Positions 8,700 to 17,361 are shown, counted from the first letter of the stretch. The stretch is DNA of 64,000 bases from Histidinibacterium aquaticum (GCF_008710275.1 NZ_VYQE01000003.1:558001-622000), one strand, 5' to 3'. Program-made: numbers and translations. Notes: a model not told the origin generated them from the letters alone.

Positions 8700-8715
8700 T
8701 GTCCAAACTTGGACA
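8700..8715. promoter_or_regulatory. 16-bp palindrome TGTCCAA-AC-TTGGACA
   Basis: Perfect 7-bp arms flank a 2-bp centre, a typical shape for a dimeric repressor or activator site. It ends 73 bp before the kdsA start. The regulator is not identified; the TGT/ACA spacing (N10) does not fit the PpsR/CrtJ rule (N12). Confidence 0.4.
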
Positions 8716-8788
8716 CCCCCCGAAACCTCTTGATCGCCCCCCGCCCCTGCGGCACTCCGAGGGTCCCAGCCCGCCCGCAGGAGCTCCC

Positions 8789-9622
8789 ATGACGGACGTC
8801 ACCATCGGCCCGGTCACCATCGGCAACGACCGCCCCCTCACCCTCATCGCCGGCCCCTGCCAGCTGGAGACCCGCGACCACGCCCTTATGATCGCCTCCC
8901 GCATGGCCGAGACCTGCGCCCGCCTCGGCGCCGGCTACGTCTTCAAGGCCAGCTACGACAAGGCCAACCGCACCTCGCTCTCCGGCCGCCGCGGCCCCGG
9001 CATGGAGGAGGGCCTCCGCCTGCTCGAGGCCGTCCGCCAGGAGATCGGCTGCCCCGTCCTCACCGACGTCCACGCCCCCGACCACTGCGCCCCGGTGGCC
9101 GAGGTCGCCGACATCCTCCAGATCCCCGCCTTCCTCTGCCGCCAGACCGACCTCCTGCTCGCCGCCGGAGAGACCGGCGCCGTGGTCAACGTCAAAAAGG
9201 GCCAGTTCCTCGCCCCCTGGGACATGGAGCATGTCGCCGCCAAGATCGCCTCGACCGGAAACGAGCGCATCCTGCTCACCGAGCGCGGCACCACCTTCGG
9301 CTACAACACCCTGGTCACAGACATGCGCGCCCTCCCCGAGATGGCCCGCACCGGATACCCGGTCGTGATGGACGCCACCCACTCGGTGCAGCAGCCCGGC
9401 GGCCTCGGCGGCGCCAGCGGCGGCCAGCGCGCCTTCGCGCCCGTCATGGCCCGCGCCGCGGTGGCCCAGGGCATCGCCGCGGTCTTCATCGAGACCCACG
9501 AGGCCCCCGACACCGCCCCCTCCGACGGACCCAACATGATCCCGCTCGAGTCCATGCCCGCCCTGCTCGGTACGCTCATGGAGATCGACCGCATCGCCAA
9601 GGCCGACCCCGTCCGCCTCTGA
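8789..9622 (+). CDS. kdsA: 3-deoxy-8-phosphooctulonate synthase (Kdo-8-P synthase)
   Basis: A 277-residue cytoplasmic aldolase that condenses arabinose-5-phosphate and phosphoenolpyruvate to Kdo-8-phosphate, the precursor of Kdo in lipopolysaccharide and in group 2 capsules. Family motifs are present: LIAGPCQLE (Cys of the metal site region), [67 protein letters not shown] and [17 protein letters not shown]. Having it next to kpsT and kpsE suggests it supplies Kdo for capsule or its lipid anchor; a second kdsA may exist elsewhere. It is followed by a dispersed hairpin repeat. The start ATG is preceded by GCAGGAGCTCCC. Confidence 0.97.
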   Translation: MTDVTIGPVTIGNDRPLTLIAGPCQLETRDHALMIASRMAETCARLGAGYVFKASYDKANRTSLSGRRGPGMEEGLRLLEAVRQEIGCPVLTDVHAPDHCAPVAEVADILQIPAFLCRQTDLLLAAGETGAVVNVKKGQFLAPWDMEHVAAKIASTGNERILLTERGTTFGYNTLVTDMRALPEMARTGYPVVMDATHSVQQPGGLGGASGGQRAFAPVMARAAVAQGIAAVFIETHEAPDTAPSDGPNMIPLESMPALLGTLMEIDRIAKADPVRL

Positions 9623-9629
9623 AGCCGCC

Positions 9630-9693
9630 CCTCTTCTGGGGTGAAATACCCCGGGGAGTCCGCGGCCTCGCCGCGGACGGGGCGGAGCCCCCA
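9630..9693 (+). repeat. Dispersed intergenic hairpin repeat, copy 1
   Basis: The copy begins CTCTTCTGGG, continues with GTGAAATACCCCGGGG, then a perfect 8-bp stem GTCCGCGG/CCGCGGAC (9658-9665 with 9671-9678) and a G-rich/C-rich tail ending GCCCCC. The same architecture recurs at 11621-11690 and 39040-39102, all in + orientation. It lies between convergent kdsA and the DUF1801 gene and could serve as a terminator. Confidence 0.75.
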
Positions 9694-9701
9694 CCGCCGG
9701 A

Positions 9702-10130
9702 TCAGTCCGGGTGCACCTCCCAGCGAGACGCGAGGTCCGCGAGCCCCGCCGGCACGATCTCCGACACGACCCCGGCATCCACCGTCTCCAGCCGCCGGAT
9801 GTAGAGACAGGACTTGCCCAGCTTGTGCGGCCCCAGCCGCGACAGCAGCCCGCCCAGGTCGGAATAACCCGGCATGATGTAGAGCACGAGATGGGCCTTC
9901 CGCGGGCTGAATCCCGTGGCGAGGAACTCCCCCTCGCGCCCGCTCTCGTAGCGATACCGGTACCGCCCGTAACCGACGAGGGAGTCTCCCCAGAGACGCG
10001 GCGACCAGCCGGTCGTCTCGCGGAAGAGCGCATCGAGCGCCCGTCCCTCCTCGCGCCGCCGTTCCGGCTCGACGGTCTCGAGAAAGGCCAGCGCCTCGGC
10101 CTCGGTCCCCTGCGTGGTGGTCGCGGTCAT
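9702..10130 (-). CDS. DUF1801 domain-containing protein
   Basis: A 142-residue soluble protein with the YdhG/DUF1801 pattern: an N-terminal helix pair, TGWSPRLWGDSLVGYGRYRY, then FLATGFSPRKAHLVLYI and the KLGKSCLYIRRLETVD region. The family is uncharacterised biochemically. The gene is convergent with kdsA (79 bp gap holding a hairpin repeat) and divergent from the SGNH hydrolase gene starting 60 bp away. No signal peptide or membrane segment is present. Confidence 0.87.
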   Translation of the reverse strand: MTATTTQGTEAEALAFLETVEPERRREEGRALDALFRETTGWSPRLWGDSLVGYGRYRYRYESGREGEFLATGFSPRKAHLVLYIMPGYSDLGGLLSRLGPHKLGKSCLYIRRLETVDAGVVSEIVPAGLADLASRWEVHPD

Positions 10131-10190
10131 CCCGGTGGTCCTCCCTGCGGAGGCACCCTACCATCGCCAGAGCCCCGACCGGAGACCCAA

Positions 10191-10859
10191 ATGATCCGCG
10201 CCGTACTTTTCGCCCTGCTCCTCGCCAGCCCCGCCGCGGCGCAGGAGCGGATCCTGGCCATGGGCGACTCGATCCTCTCCTGGCACGAGGGCCGCGGCCA
10301 GTCGGTGCCCGATGCCGTCGCCCTCCAGCTTCGCACACCGGTCGAGAACCGCGCCGTGGCCGGCGCCCGCATCTCGCATCCCAATGCCCTCGCCCGCCTC
10401 GCCGGCTTCGATATCCGCGACCAGGTGCCCGAGGACAGCTACGACTGGATCCTCGCCAACGGCGGCGGCAACGACCTGCGAGATGAATGCGGCTGCACCG
10501 GCTGCGACGCCACCCTCGACTCGCTCGTCACCGCCGACGGCCGGTCGGGCGAGATCCCGGCCCTCGTGGACCGTCTCCTGCCGCGTACGGACAGGCTCCT
10601 CTGGATCGGCTACTACCCGGTCTCGATCTACGGCGGCCCCTTCGCCGCCTGCGCGGCCGAGCTCGACCAGCTCGCGACACGGCTGCAGGCGATGGCCGCC
10701 CTCCGGCCCCGGGTCCACTACCTCGACACCGGGCGGGCGATGCCCCCGGGCGCGCTCCGGTACTACGCCCCCGATCTCACCCATCCCTCACCCGAGGGCG
10801 CGGCCCGGATCGGCGCGCTCGCCGCCCGCACCATGCGGGAGATTGCCCGGCAGCCATGA
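10191..10859 (+). CDS. Exported SGNH/GDSL-family hydrolase
   Basis: A 222-residue protein with a signal peptide (about residues 1-18, ending AAAQ). The SGNH blocks are present: block I MGDSILSWHEG with the nucleophile Ser, block III GGGNDL with Asn, and a C-terminal PDLTHPS segment with the Asp/His pair. A cysteine cluster ECGCTGC follows block III. Such enzymes act as lipases, esterases or polysaccharide deacetylases in the envelope; the substrate cannot be predicted. The ATG at 10191 has GGAG seven bases upstream. The frame is open far upstream, but that part is antisense to the DUF1801 gene and is not believable. Confidence 0.88.
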   Translation: MIRAVLFALLLASPAAAQERILAMGDSILSWHEGRGQSVPDAVALQLRTPVENRAVAGARISHPNALARLAGFDIRDQVPEDSYDWILANGGGNDLRDECGCTGCDATLDSLVTADGRSGEIPALVDRLLPRTDRLLWIGYYPVSIYGGPFAACAAELDQLATRLQAMAALRPRVHYLDTGRAMPPGALRYYAPDLTHPSPEGAARIGALAARTMREIARQP

Positions 10860-10888
10860 AAAAGGGGCCGGTCCCACGGACCGACCCC
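10859..10888 (-). terminator. Intrinsic terminator of wrbA
   Basis: An 11-bp stem with one mismatch (10864-10874 with 10878-10888) is followed on the - strand by five Ts (the A-run 10859-10863). It lies just beyond the wrbA stop and abuts the convergent SGNH gene's stop. Confidence 0.82.
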
Positions 10889-10915
10889 CGATTCCCTGTC
10901 CTCGACGACCGCTGG

Positions 10916-11509
10916 TCAGGCAGTCAGCTTGGCCGTGAACTCCGTCAGGCGCTTCGCCTGGTAGGCGATGGAGCGCTCGCCCACCTCGTCCAGGGCGCCC
11001 GCCGCGAAGGAATAGCCGTAGGGGTTGCCGCCATCCTCGAACTTCACGGGATCGGCATAGCCCGGCGGCACGATGATCGCACCCCAGTGGATGGCCGTGG
11101 TGTAGAGGCCCATGATCGTGGTCTCCTGACCACCGTGCGGGTTCTGCGCGCTGGTGGTCGCGGTGAAGGCCTTGTTGGCAAGCTTGCCCTCCTGCCAGAT
11201 CGGTCCGAGCGTGTCGATGAAGGCCCTCATCTGGCTCGCGGTCACACCGTAGCGGGTCGGACAGGCCACGAAGTAGCCGTCGGCCCAGACCATGTCGTCG
11301 GGCGTGGCCTCGGGGATGTCGGACATCTTCTCGAGCTGCGCCTTCCAGGCGTCCTGGCTCTCGACGACCTCGCGCGGCGCGGTCTCGGGGGCGCGCACGA
11401 CACGCACCTCCGCGCCCGCGTCGCGGGCCGCGGCGGCGGCGAGCTCCGCCACGCGGTGGTTGTTGCCGTAGGTCGAGTAGAACAGGACCAGAATCTTCGG
11501 TTGAGCCAT
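10916..11509 (-). CDS. wrbA: NAD(P)H:quinone oxidoreductase, WrbA type (type IV)
   Basis: A 197-residue flavodoxin-like enzyme, the usual WrbA length, which reduces quinones by two electrons to limit oxidative stress. The N-terminal FMN phosphate loop is [16 protein letters not shown]. Other family segments are [34 protein letters not shown], the [10 protein letters not shown] loop and a C-terminal [15 protein letters not shown] helix. The ATG at 11509 follows GGGAGGACGATCCCAA, which holds a strong ribosome binding site. It is divergent from the cupin gene, with a 310-bp gap that contains the second hairpin repeat. Confidence 0.96.
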   Translation of the reverse strand: MAQPKILVLFYSTYGNNHRVAELAAAAARDAGAEVRVVRAPETAPREVVESQDAWKAQLEKMSDIPEATPDDMVWADGYFVACPTRYGVTASQMRAFIDTLGPIWQEGKLANKAFTATTSAQNPHGGQETTIMGLYTTAIHWGAIIVPPGYADPVKFEDGGNPYGYSFAAGALDEVGERSIAYQAKRLTEFTAKLTA

Positions 11510-11819
11510 TTGGGATCGTCCTCCCGGTCTGGGGTTGATTTCACTCGCGTACGTATTCGTCCCAACGCGCGCGCCAACCTCCCGCAGAGCGGGGCTCCTG
11601 TGCGCCAGCGCAGAGCCGCCCCCTCTTCTGGGTCGAAATATCCCTCGGGGGAGTCCGCGCCCATGGCGCGGACGGGGGCAGACAGCCCCCTCTGCCCGGC
11701 CCCGCGCCAGTGGGGACGGGCGGATCCGGCGCGGGCGCCAGCCCGCACCGCAAGGTCGCGCCCCGAACCGTCCCGCCGGGCGCCGCGTTGCCCGGGCAGA
11801 CACAAGGCCGGAGACGACA
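11510..11819. other. Divergent intergenic region between wrbA and the cupin gene
   Basis: No gene is supported. It must hold the promoters of both flanking genes and contains copy 2 of the dispersed hairpin repeat (11621-11690). Confidence 0.6.
11621..11690 (+). repeat. Dispersed intergenic hairpin repeat, copy 2
   Basis: Starts CCCTCTTCTGGG, then TCGAAATATCCCTCGGGGG, then a 9-bp stem GTCCGCGCC/GGCGCGGAC with a CAT loop (11653-11661 with 11665-11673) and a second stem GGGGGC/GCCCCC (11674-11679 with 11685-11690). It has the same order of parts as copies 1 and 3. Here it lies in a divergent promoter region, so a terminator role is less obvious. Confidence 0.75.
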
Positions 11820-12308
11820 ATGCCCGACGAGATCGAAAGCCTCACCGCCGCCCCGGCAGGTGGCGTCCCCAACCATCCGAAATGGCCCGCGCTCGTGGTG
11901 CGCAGCGGCGCCGCGCCCGAGGACATGGGCGCGACCTTCGCCGCCAACGGCTGGGGCGGCACCTGGGAATGGACGGTCTACGACTTCCATCACTACCACC
12001 CCGAGAGCCACGAGGTCCTGGGCGTCTCGGCAGGGACGGCCACCATCGCGCTCGGCGGCGAGGATGATCGCGCGCTCGAGGTCACGGCCGGTGACGTGAT
12101 GATCCTGCCGGCGGGCTTCGGCCACAAGCGGCTCGCGGCCTCCGAGGATTTCGCCGTCGTCGGGGCCTATCCACCGGGACAGGAGAGCCCGGAGATCGCG
12201 CGCGCCGACGAGGGCCGCGTGAAGGAGGCGCTGGGCAAGATCCGCGCGGTTCCCCGCCCGACCTGTCCGCTGGGACGCGGGATCATCGAGGACCGCTGGA
12301 CGGAGTGA
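11820..12308 (+). CDS. Cupin-domain protein, YjlB-like
   Basis: A 162-residue single-domain cupin. The segment [20 protein letters not shown] provides the two-His and Glu metal-binding pattern of cupin motif 1, and [15 protein letters not shown] is motif 2 with its His. The [12 protein letters not shown] run and the C-terminal Cys-Pro-Leu-Gly segment match the YjlB-type cupins, whose function is not established. No signal peptide is present. The gene stands alone, divergent from wrbA and convergent with the SH3/DUF1236 gene. The ATG at 11820 follows AAGGCCGGAGACGACA. Confidence 0.88.
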   Translation: MPDEIESLTAAPAGGVPNHPKWPALVVRSGAAPEDMGATFAANGWGGTWEWTVYDFHHYHPESHEVLGVSAGTATIALGGEDDRALEVTAGDVMILPAGFGHKRLAASEDFAVVGAYPPGQESPEIARADEGRVKEALGKIRAVPRPTCPLGRGIIEDRWTE

Positions 12309-12332
12309 CCGGCCAGGGCGGACCGACACGAG

Positions 12333-12360
12333 AAAAGGGCCGCTCCTTCCGGAGCGACCC
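12333..12360 (-). terminator. Intrinsic terminator of the SH3/DUF1236 gene
   Basis: A 10-bp stem with one mismatch (12337-12346 with 12351-12360) and a TTCC loop is followed by TTTTCT on the - strand. It sits 25 bp past the SH3/DUF1236 stop codon. Confidence 0.8.
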
Positions 12361-12384
12361 TCTCTGCCATCGTGAAGCGCTGGC

Positions 12385-13062
12385 TTACCGGACGATCCGC
12401 AGGATCGTGCCGCTCTCGGCATCGATGATGACCGGCAGGCCGTTCACGTTCAGGTACTCGTAGCCGTCGGCCGGCAGATCGTAGGTCGTGACCGCACCCG
12501 GCACCTGAGCGCCGACAACCACCTCGCCGTCGAGCGTCACGGCCTCGACCGGGTTCTCGCGGACGTAGGTGACCTGGCGCTCGACCTGGTCCGTCGCCTC
12601 GGCACCGGCGGCCGCGCCGAAGATGCTGGAGGCGATGATGCCGCCCACGGGACCGCCCAGCGCATAGGCCGTCAGGGCACCCGCGGCCGCACCGGCGCCT
12701 GCGCCGACGCGCTGCTCGGTGTCGGTGCCTTCGGTGGTCACCGTCGTGGTCTCCACGGTCTGCGGCTGCACCAGGACGACCGTCTCGGAGGGCTCTTCGG
12801 CCATGTTCTCGGTCAGGTAGCTGCCGTAGGAATAGCCGGTCGTGCCATCGTAGGTGACCTCGCACCAGCCGGTGGTATCGTCGCAGCCGGCGACCGTCAC
12901 GGCGGTCTCGGCGGGGATCACGGTCAGCACTTCGGACGAGTTGCTGGCCTCGGCCCGCAGGTTGAGATCGGTGACCGCGGAGGCCTCCATGGACTGCGCG
13001 AAGGCCGGCGCTGCGGCGGTGAGGGCGATGGCGGACGCGCCAAGGATCATGGTGGGTTTCAT
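12385..13062 (-). CDS. Exported SH3-domain / glycine-zipper / DUF1236 protein
   Basis: A 225-residue envelope protein. A signal peptide ends near AFA22. Residues 26-85 look like a bacterial SH3 domain (LNLRAEASNSSEVLTVIP through WCEVTYDGTTGYSYGSYL) with a Cys60/Cys67 pair. Residues 119-156 form a Gly/Ala-rich zipper (GAGAGAAAGAL, GGPVGGIIASSIFG) that may insert into or lie on a membrane. The C-terminal 40 residues (GYEYLNVNGLPVIIDAESG) resemble DUF1236. The ATG at 13062 has AAGGAAGGACACC in front. It is likely anchored in the envelope and stress-related, but that is inference from the domain types. Confidence 0.85.
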   Translation of the reverse strand: MKPTMILGASAIALTAAAPAFAQSMEASAVTDLNLRAEASNSSEVLTVIPAETAVTVAGCDDTTGWCEVTYDGTTGYSYGSYLTENMAEEPSETVVLVQPQTVETTTVTTEGTDTEQRVGAGAGAAAGALTAYALGGPVGGIIASSIFGAAAGAEATDQVERQVTYVRENPVEAVTLDGEVVVGAQVPGAVTTYDLPADGYEYLNVNGLPVIIDAESGTILRIVR

Positions 13063-13271
13063 GGTGTCCTTCCTTTCTGACAGCGACCCCGGCAACCCGG
13101 AACGGGCACCTCTGCGGGCCGCATCTGCCGCCGGTAATCCGCCGAAAGGACCATTCGTTCCGAGGGGTTGAGCGCCATGCGCCATGTGCCGCCGAATGAC
13201 GCCTGCGCCATGCGCGGAGACCCGCGATGTGCCGATTTGACGTAAGGGCCGGACCGGGAACCGGGCCGGTC

Positions 13272-14930
13272 CTACCCCCGGTCGCGCCAGCCGTTCGCGA
13301 TGGGATAGCGCCGGTCGAGCCAGAAGGCCCGCATCGAAAGCCGGGTGCCCGGCGCCGACTGGAAGCGCTTGTATTCGCTGACGTAGAGCAGGTGCTCGAC
13401 CTTCTCGACGGTCTCCCGCTCGTAGCCCGCGGCCACGCAGTCGGCGATCGAGGCCTCGTCGTCGACCAGCATCGTGAGGATGCCGTCGAGTACCTCGTAG
13501 GACGGCAGGCTCTCGTCGTCGCGCTGGTCGGCCCGGAGCTCGGCCGAGGGCGGCTTGTCGATCACCCGCATGGGGATCACCTCGCCCGGCGGGCCCTGCA
13601 TCCACTCGCGGTGGTGCGTCCCGCGCCAGCGGCAGATGTCGAAGACGCGGGTCTTGTAGAGATCCTTGATCGGGTTGAAGCCGCCGGCCATGTCGCCGTA
13701 GATCGTGGCATAGCCCACAGCCACCTCGGACTTGTTGCCGGTGGTGAGCAGCATCTCCCCGAACTTGTTGGACTGTGCCATCAGCAGCAGTCCCCGGATG
13801 CGCGACTGGATGTTCTCCTCTGTCAGCCCCTCCTCGTACCCCTCGAAGAGCGGCGCCAGCGTCTCGGTCACAGCGTCGCGGATCGCGGTGATCGGCACGA
13901 AGTCGTAGCGGCAGCCGAGGTTCGCGGCGACGGCCTTGGCGTCCTCCAGCGACGCCTCCGAGGTGTATTCGGAGGGCAGCATCACGCAGCGGACGTTCTC
14001 CGGCCCGAGCGCATCCACGGCGATAGCCGCGACCGCGGCGGAGTCCACGCCCCCCGAGAGTCCCAGCAGCACTTTCCGGAACCCCGTCTTGCGCAGGTAG
14101 TCCCGGAGGGAGAGCACCATTGCGTGGTAATCCTGCTCAAGGCTGTCGGGCAGCGGCGCCTCGGCCCCGGGCTCGGCACGCCAGCCGTCGCCCTCGCGGG
14201 TGAAGTCGACCTGGGCCGTCCGCTCCTCGAAGACCGGCATCCGCATCGCCAGGACGCCGTGCGGGTTCAGCACGAAGGAGCCGCCGTCGAAGACCTGGTC
14301 GTCCTGTCCGCCAACCAGGTTGAGATAGACCAGCGGCAGCCCGGTCTCGGTCACCCGGGCGATCATCTTGTTCAGCCGGATGTCGAGCTTGTCCCGGAAG
14401 TAGGGGGAGCCGTTCGGCACCACGAGGATCTCCGCGCCGCTCTCGGCCATGGCCTCGGCCACGTCGGGGAACCAGGCATCCTCGCAGATCGGCGTGCCGA
14501 TCCGCACGCCCTTCACCGAGTAGGGCCCGGAGATCATGCCGGGCTGGAAGACGCGCTTCTCGTCGAAGACGGTGTAGTTCGGCAGGTGGTGCTTGCGCAT
14601 CGTCGCGCGGATCTCGCCACCCTCCAGCACGAAGTAGGCGTTGTGCAGCAGGTCCCCCTCGGCCAGCGGCGCGCCGACCCCGAGAGCCGGGCCATCGGCG
14701 CAATCGGCGGCGAGCTGCATCAGCGCGTCCTGGCAGGCCGCGACGAAGGCGGGTTTCTGCACGAGGTCCTGCGGCTGGTAGCCCGCGAGGAACATCTCGG
14801 GAAGCACCACCATGTCGGCCCCGGCCCGCTTGCCCTCTTCCCAGGCCTCGCGCGCACGCGCGGCATTGCCGGAGACGTCGCCCACGGTGGCATTGAGCTG
14901 CGCCAGGGTCAGGCGGAAACGGTCGGTCAT
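13272..14930 (-). CDS. nadE: Glutamine-dependent NAD+ synthetase
   Basis: A 552-residue two-domain enzyme that makes NAD+ from deamido-NAD+ with glutamine as nitrogen donor. The N-terminal nitrilase-like glutaminase domain has the triad Glu45 (VVLPEM), Lys113 (MRKHHLPNY) and Cys149 (ICEDAW). The C-terminal ATP-pyrophosphatase domain has SGGVDS at 292-297 and later LLTTGNKSE and GDMAGGFNPIKDLYK. Length fits the glutamine-dependent class (about 550). The ATG at 14930 is preceded by GAGAGGTAGCC; upstream extension lacks family similarity. It is divergent from the DUF305 gene, which starts 134 bp away. Confidence 0.97.
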   Translation of the reverse strand: MTDRFRLTLAQLNATVGDVSGNAARAREAWEEGKRAGADMVVLPEMFLAGYQPQDLVQKPAFVAACQDALMQLAADCADGPALGVGAPLAEGDLLHNAYFVLEGGEIRATMRKHHLPNYTVFDEKRVFQPGMISGPYSVKGVRIGTPICEDAWFPDVAEAMAESGAEILVVPNGSPYFRDKLDIRLNKMIARVTETGLPLVYLNLVGGQDDQVFDGGSFVLNPHGVLAMRMPVFEERTAQVDFTREGDGWRAEPGAEAPLPDSLEQDYHAMVLSLRDYLRKTGFRKVLLGLSGGVDSAAVAAIAVDALGPENVRCVMLPSEYTSEASLEDAKAVAANLGCRYDFVPITAIRDAVTETLAPLFEGYEEGLTEENIQSRIRGLLLMAQSNKFGEMLLTTGNKSEVAVGYATIYGDMAGGFNPIKDLYKTRVFDICRWRGTHHREWMQGPPGEVIPMRVIDKPPSAELRADQRDDESLPSYEVLDGILTMLVDDEASIADCVAAGYERETVEKVEHLLYVSEYKRFQSAPGTRLSMRAFWLDRRYPIANGWRDRG

Positions 14931-15064
14931 GGCTACCTCTCGACGTGTCCGGCCCCATGTAGCAGACCACGGGCCGAGGGGAAGCCGAGCCGCGCGCCCG
15001 GAACCTCCCCCCGGCTGCAGCCCGTTTTCCTTACGACACGACACCGTCGGAAGGAGACACGCCC

Positions 15065-15919
15065 ATGTCCTACATCCGCTTCGGACTGATGATCCTGACC
15101 TCGACCCTGGTGATGTTCGCCCTGATGTACCTGAACACCTACGCCTGGGAGCATCTCTTCTTCTCCGAGACCCGCGCCTACATGGCGGTGGTCATGGGGG
15201 CGACCATGGCCGTGATCATGCTCGCCTTCATGCTGGGCATGTACGGCAACCGGACCCTCAACATCGCGATCTTCGCGGGGGCCATCGCGGCCTTCGCCCT
15301 CTTCCTCTGGCTGGTGCGCAGCCAGGTCACGGTCTCCGGACCCAGCTACATGCGCGCGATGATCCCGCACCACTCCATCGCCGTGATGACGTCCGAGCGC
15401 GCGCAGATCGAGGATGCCCGCGTGCGCAAGCTCGCCGACGAGATCATCGCCGCCCAGCGCCGCGAGATCGCCGAGATGCGCTACCTCATCGCCGATGTCG
15501 GCGCGGGCAACGTGGTCGATGACATCTACGAGGACGCGCCGCCCGAGACGGGGACCGTGGACAATGCCGTGGACCGCGCGCTGGTCGCCGCGCTCGACCC
15601 CGCGCCGCTGGAGGCCGAACAGGCCGGAGAGGTCGTCGAGCTGGGCGAGGACGCCTGCCGCTTCCACCGCTCTCCCGAGTCAGACCCGATCCTCTGGGCC
15701 ACGGCCGAAGGCGACGCCGGCGCCATGCTCCTGAACAACGTCATCGTCCCGCTCGAGGGCGACGGGCAGCAGTTCAGCGCGGAGGGCGCGAGCATGACGG
15801 TCCGGGAGCTCGGCGACGAGGCCGACTGGCGCTCCGACGCGGAGCTCGTCTTCGACATGGAAGAGGGCCCGCGGGTCGGCTACCGCGGCTTCTGGAGCTG
15901 CGGCGCGTCCCCCGAATAG
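15065..15919 (+). CDS. Membrane protein with DUF305 domain and extra C-terminal domain
   Basis: A 284-residue protein with three predicted membrane helices (about 5-23, 38-61 and 64-84), then a DUF305 four-helix segment beginning MRAMIPHHSIAVM (96-108) and continuing ADEIIAAQRREIAEMRYL. DUF305 proteins are ferritin-like and often linked with copper handling; the two adjacent His residues are the usual mark. About 110 further residues (175-284) form a separate, probably beta-rich domain with two cysteines (CRFHRSPESDPILW and FWSCG) that I do not recognise. The ATG follows GGAAGGAGACACGCCC. It is convergent with ppk2, only 1 bp apart. Confidence 0.82.
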   Translation: MSYIRFGLMILTSTLVMFALMYLNTYAWEHLFFSETRAYMAVVMGATMAVIMLAFMLGMYGNRTLNIAIFAGAIAAFALFLWLVRSQVTVSGPSYMRAMIPHHSIAVMTSERAQIEDARVRKLADEIIAAQRREIAEMRYLIADVGAGNVVDDIYEDAPPETGTVDNAVDRALVAALDPAPLEAEQAGEVVELGEDACRFHRSPESDPILWATAEGDAGAMLLNNVIVPLEGDGQQFSAEGASMTVRELGDEADWRSDAELVFDMEEGPRVGYRGFWSCGASPE

Positions 15920-15920
15920 G

Positions 15921-16835
15921 TCAGTACTTCGACGGCACGTAGAGCTCGGGCGGCAGAGTCGCCCGCTCATAGTCGGAGTTGTAGACCCGCTCGGGCAGCT
16001 CGATCTCCTCTTGAGGCACTTCCTCGTAGGGAAAGAGCGTCAGGAGGTGATCGATGCAGTTCAGCCGGGCGCGCTTCTTGTCGTTGCCCGGCACGATGTA
16101 CCATGGCGCCTCGGGGATGTTCGTCCGGGCGAACATCTCCTCCTTGGCCTTGGTGTAATCCTCCCAGCGGACGCGGCTCTGCAGGTCCATGGGCGAAAGC
16201 TTCCACTGCTTGAGCGGATCGTGGATGCGCATGAGAAAGCGCATCTGCTGCTCTTCGTCGGTGACCGAGAACCAGTATTTCACCAGCCGGATGCCGGAGC
16301 GCACCAGCATCCGCTCGAACTCTGGCACGTCGCGGAAGAAGTCCTCGACCTGGTCCTCGTCCGCGAAGCCCATCACCCGCTCGACCCCCGCCCGGTTGTA
16401 CCAGGAGCGGTCGAAGAGCACGATCTCGCCCCCCGCCGGCAGATGCGGGACGTAGCGCTGAAAGTACCACTGCGTCTTCTCCCGGTCGGAGGGCGCAGGC
16501 AGCGCGACGGTCCGCACCACGCGCGGGTTCAGACGCTGGGTGATGCGCTTGATGACCCCGCCCTTCCCGGCACTGTCGCGGCCCTCGAAGATGATGACGG
16601 CCTTCTCGCCGGTGTGGACGATCCAGTCCTGCAGCTTGATGAGCTCCGCCTGAAGCCGCAGCAGGGAGTGGAAGTACTCGCCGCGCGGCAGCGTCTCGAC
16701 ATGGGCCTCGCGGTAGATCTCGCGGATCTTCATCGAGAGCTGGGCGTCCTCCAGCTCGATCTCGTAGTCCTCGTCCAGTGTGTCGGCGAGCTCCGCTTCC
16801 AGCCAGTCGCGCCCGCCCTCGTTCTCGTCGTCCAT
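15921..16835 (-). CDS. ppk2: Polyphosphate kinase 2
   Basis: A 304-residue PPK2-family kinase transferring phosphate between polyphosphate and nucleoside diphosphates. Key motifs are Walker A FEGRDSAGKGG, the following IKRITQRLNPR helix, Walker B FDRSWYNRAGVERVMGF, and the lid Arg/Lys region. Length and the C-terminal YNSDYERATLPPELYVPSKY ending fit class I PPK2 proteins. I favour the ATG at 16835, which has AGGGGAT nine bases upstream; a TTG at 16868 would add 11 residues. The gene is transcribed away from a 200-bp gap leading to the small lipoprotein gene. Confidence 0.94.
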   Translation of the reverse strand: MDDENEGGRDWLEAELADTLDEDYEIELEDAQLSMKIREIYREAHVETLPRGEYFHSLLRLQAELIKLQDWIVHTGEKAVIIFEGRDSAGKGGVIKRITQRLNPRVVRTVALPAPSDREKTQWYFQRYVPHLPAGGEIVLFDRSWYNRAGVERVMGFADEDQVEDFFRDVPEFERMLVRSGIRLVKYWFSVTDEEQQMRFLMRIHDPLKQWKLSPMDLQSRVRWEDYTKAKEEMFARTNIPEAPWYIVPGNDKKRARLNCIDHLLTLFPYEEVPQEEIELPERVYNSDYERATLPPELYVPSKY

Positions 16836-17039
16836 CGGTCTGATCCCCTGGTCCTCGGTGGCACTCAATCACGCCCATGTGACGGTTTCATTGCCCCGCA
16901 CGCCCTGACCGTCTTGCGGGGGCGGCATCGAACAGGCATGATCCTGCTACAGGCAAGACGCCCGCGACACCCTCAAAAAATCTGGGGCGCGGTGCGATGA
17001 ATCGGGCACACCAGGGCGGCGGAGTCCGGGGGCAGGACC

Positions 17040-17351
17040 ATGCATCGGCTTATTCTCATTCTGGCAGTTCTCACCTTGAGCTCCTGCGGGGGCGGCGGCG
17101 CGCGACCGACGGGCGCGGTGGGTGAGGCCTGCCTCGCGGCGGGACGCTCGGCGGCCAACCCGCGGGTCTGCGGCTGCATCGACCAGGTCGCGGGCAACAC
17201 GCTCACCCCGGCCGAGCAGCGCGCCGCGGCGAACTACTTCGAGGATCCCGAAGAGCTCCAGGCGATGAAGCTGGACGACCGTCCGGCGGCCGAGCGGATG
17301 TGGGATCGCTACGACAACTTCGTCCAGACCGCGCGGGCGATCTGCAGCTGA
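17040..17351 (+). CDS. Small lipoprotein, function unknown
   Basis: A 103-residue protein with a signal sequence and a lipobox LSSC (Cys16), followed by a Gly-rich linker and a small domain with cysteines at 31, 44, 46 and 102. The pattern EACLAAGRSAANPRVCGC, then TPAEQRAAANYFEDPEE and MWDRYDNFVQTARAIC is helical. The arrangement resembles small conserved Rhodobacteraceae lipoproteins of unknown role. ATG at 17040 is preceded by GGGGGCAGGACC. It is convergent with the four-helix membrane gene, 10 bp between stops. Confidence 0.75.
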   Translation: MHRLILILAVLTLSSCGGGGARPTGAVGEACLAAGRSAANPRVCGCIDQVAGNTLTPAEQRAAANYFEDPEELQAMKLDDRPAAERMWDRYDNFVQTARAICS

Positions 17352-17361
17352 GGCTCGGCCC

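Larger units (their letters stand above)
8489..8788. other. Intergenic region upstream of kdsA
   Basis: No gene is supported here. The left part is GC-rich. The right part holds two inverted repeats (8643-8668 and 8700-8715), listed separately, within an AT-richer stretch that probably contains the kdsA promoter. Confidence 0.6.

Noticed and set aside
13147-13165. GGAAC element upstream of the SH3/DUF1236 gene as an EcfG or RpoE-type promoter
   Set aside because: GGAAC is present on the - strand but the matching -10 element (CGTT) is not found at 16-17 bp spacing.
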